Source: a virus
Virus record (IMG/VR): IMGVR_UViG_3300032356_000006
Span: 1 to 36,898 of that record
Direction: 5' to 3' (one strand)
Length of the DNA stretch: 36,898 bases
The notes under the pieces were generated by a model. That model worked only from the letters and a program-made list of their open reading frames with translations. It had not been told where the DNA came from and did no database searches. Below, one piece after another: positions 36,772 to 36,898 of the stretch; position 1 is the first letter of the stretch, and each line of letters begins with the position of its first letter. The translations under genes were made by a program, and so were the position numbers.

Positions 36772-36898
36772 GGTAGGGAGAGAGAGGTCGGGAGGGAGAG
36801 AGGGCAGAAGGCCTCTCTCCCAGGTGTCAGTCTTCGTCGGGGGTGTGGCGGATGAGGAGCGGGAGGATACGGCCCTGGTCGTCTGGGGTCAGCGACAG
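36772..36898. repeat. 127-bp terminal direct repeat, right copy
   Basis: Identical to positions 1-127. It contains the same hairpin and the last 70 or so bases of the gene annotated at 56-292. Count it once when the circle is closed. Confidence 0.93.

Noticed and set aside
36292-36855. A 187-codon rightward open frame in the terminal non-coding block
   Set aside because: Low-complexity Arg/Gly/Pro composition, no ribosome site, overlaps palindromic element E4 and runs into the duplicated end. It looks like chance openness in GC-rich repeats.
1-36898. Temperate lifestyle genes (integrase, repressor, attachment site)
   Set aside because: I found no recombinase or CI-like repressor motif, and the palindromic elements show no tRNA-like or att-like core. 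A temperate nature is not supported.

Overview
The window is the complete genome of an uncultured tailed bacteriophage, given as one linear contig whose last 127 bases (36772-36898) repeat its first 127 exactly. The contig therefore closes into a circle of about 36,771 bp. The virion genes are siphovirus-like with an HK97-type head: terminase, portal, prohead protease, capsid, connectors, tail tube, frameshifted tail chaperone, tape measure, hub and a long adhesin. The sequence is fairly GC-rich, nearly every gene has a strong GGAGG ribosome site, many genes overlap as ATGA, and GTG starts are frequent. I see no integrase, repressor or tRNA, so it looks virulent. The host is a bacterium that I cannot name.

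Layout. 56-3241 (leftward): nine small genes of unknown role, six of which form three paralogous pairs (order A-B-A'-C-C'-B'). 3248-3563: divergent control region. 3564-21443 (rightward): packaging, head, lysis and tail genes. 21444-21657: convergent terminator zone. 21658-30657 (leftward): replication and DNA-modification operon with SSB-like protein, a UDG-like/Pol I fusion, a winged-helix protein, a DUF5664-like protein, a DpdA-like DNA transglycosylase, primase-helicase, VRR-NUC nuclease, Sak4-like ATPase and two QueC paralogues. 30658-30851: divergent promoter pair. 30852-35180 (rightward): QueD, QueE, a methyltransferase-like protein, a 71-aa protein, a second methyltransferase-like protein, a 79-aa protein and FolE. 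35181-36771: 1.6 kb without convincing genes but full of palindromes, iterons and hairpins, probably a replication origin or other cis-acting region.

How it works together. FolE, QueD, QueE and QueC form the complete GTP-to-preQ0 route, and DpdA-type enzymes insert the 7-deazaguanine base into DNA. The phage therefore very probably replaces some of its guanines with a 7-deazaguanine. Two points go beyond the known systems: QueC is duplicated with diverged zinc loops, and two mutually paralogous D12-like (Dam-fold) methyltransferase-like proteins with degenerate catalytic motifs (DPAW and DPIW instead of DPPY) lie inside the QueD-QueE-FolE operon. GATC occurs only about ten times in the genome by my hand scan, far below expectation.

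Control. Four promoters share the form CCCTTGATT-N18-TATAATAT. The three promoter regions carry 5-7 copies of a GAAATTCC/GAATCCC motif spaced at about one helical turn just upstream. Predicted leaders are extremely short: one transcript would begin at its start codon and another at its Shine-Dalgarno sequence.
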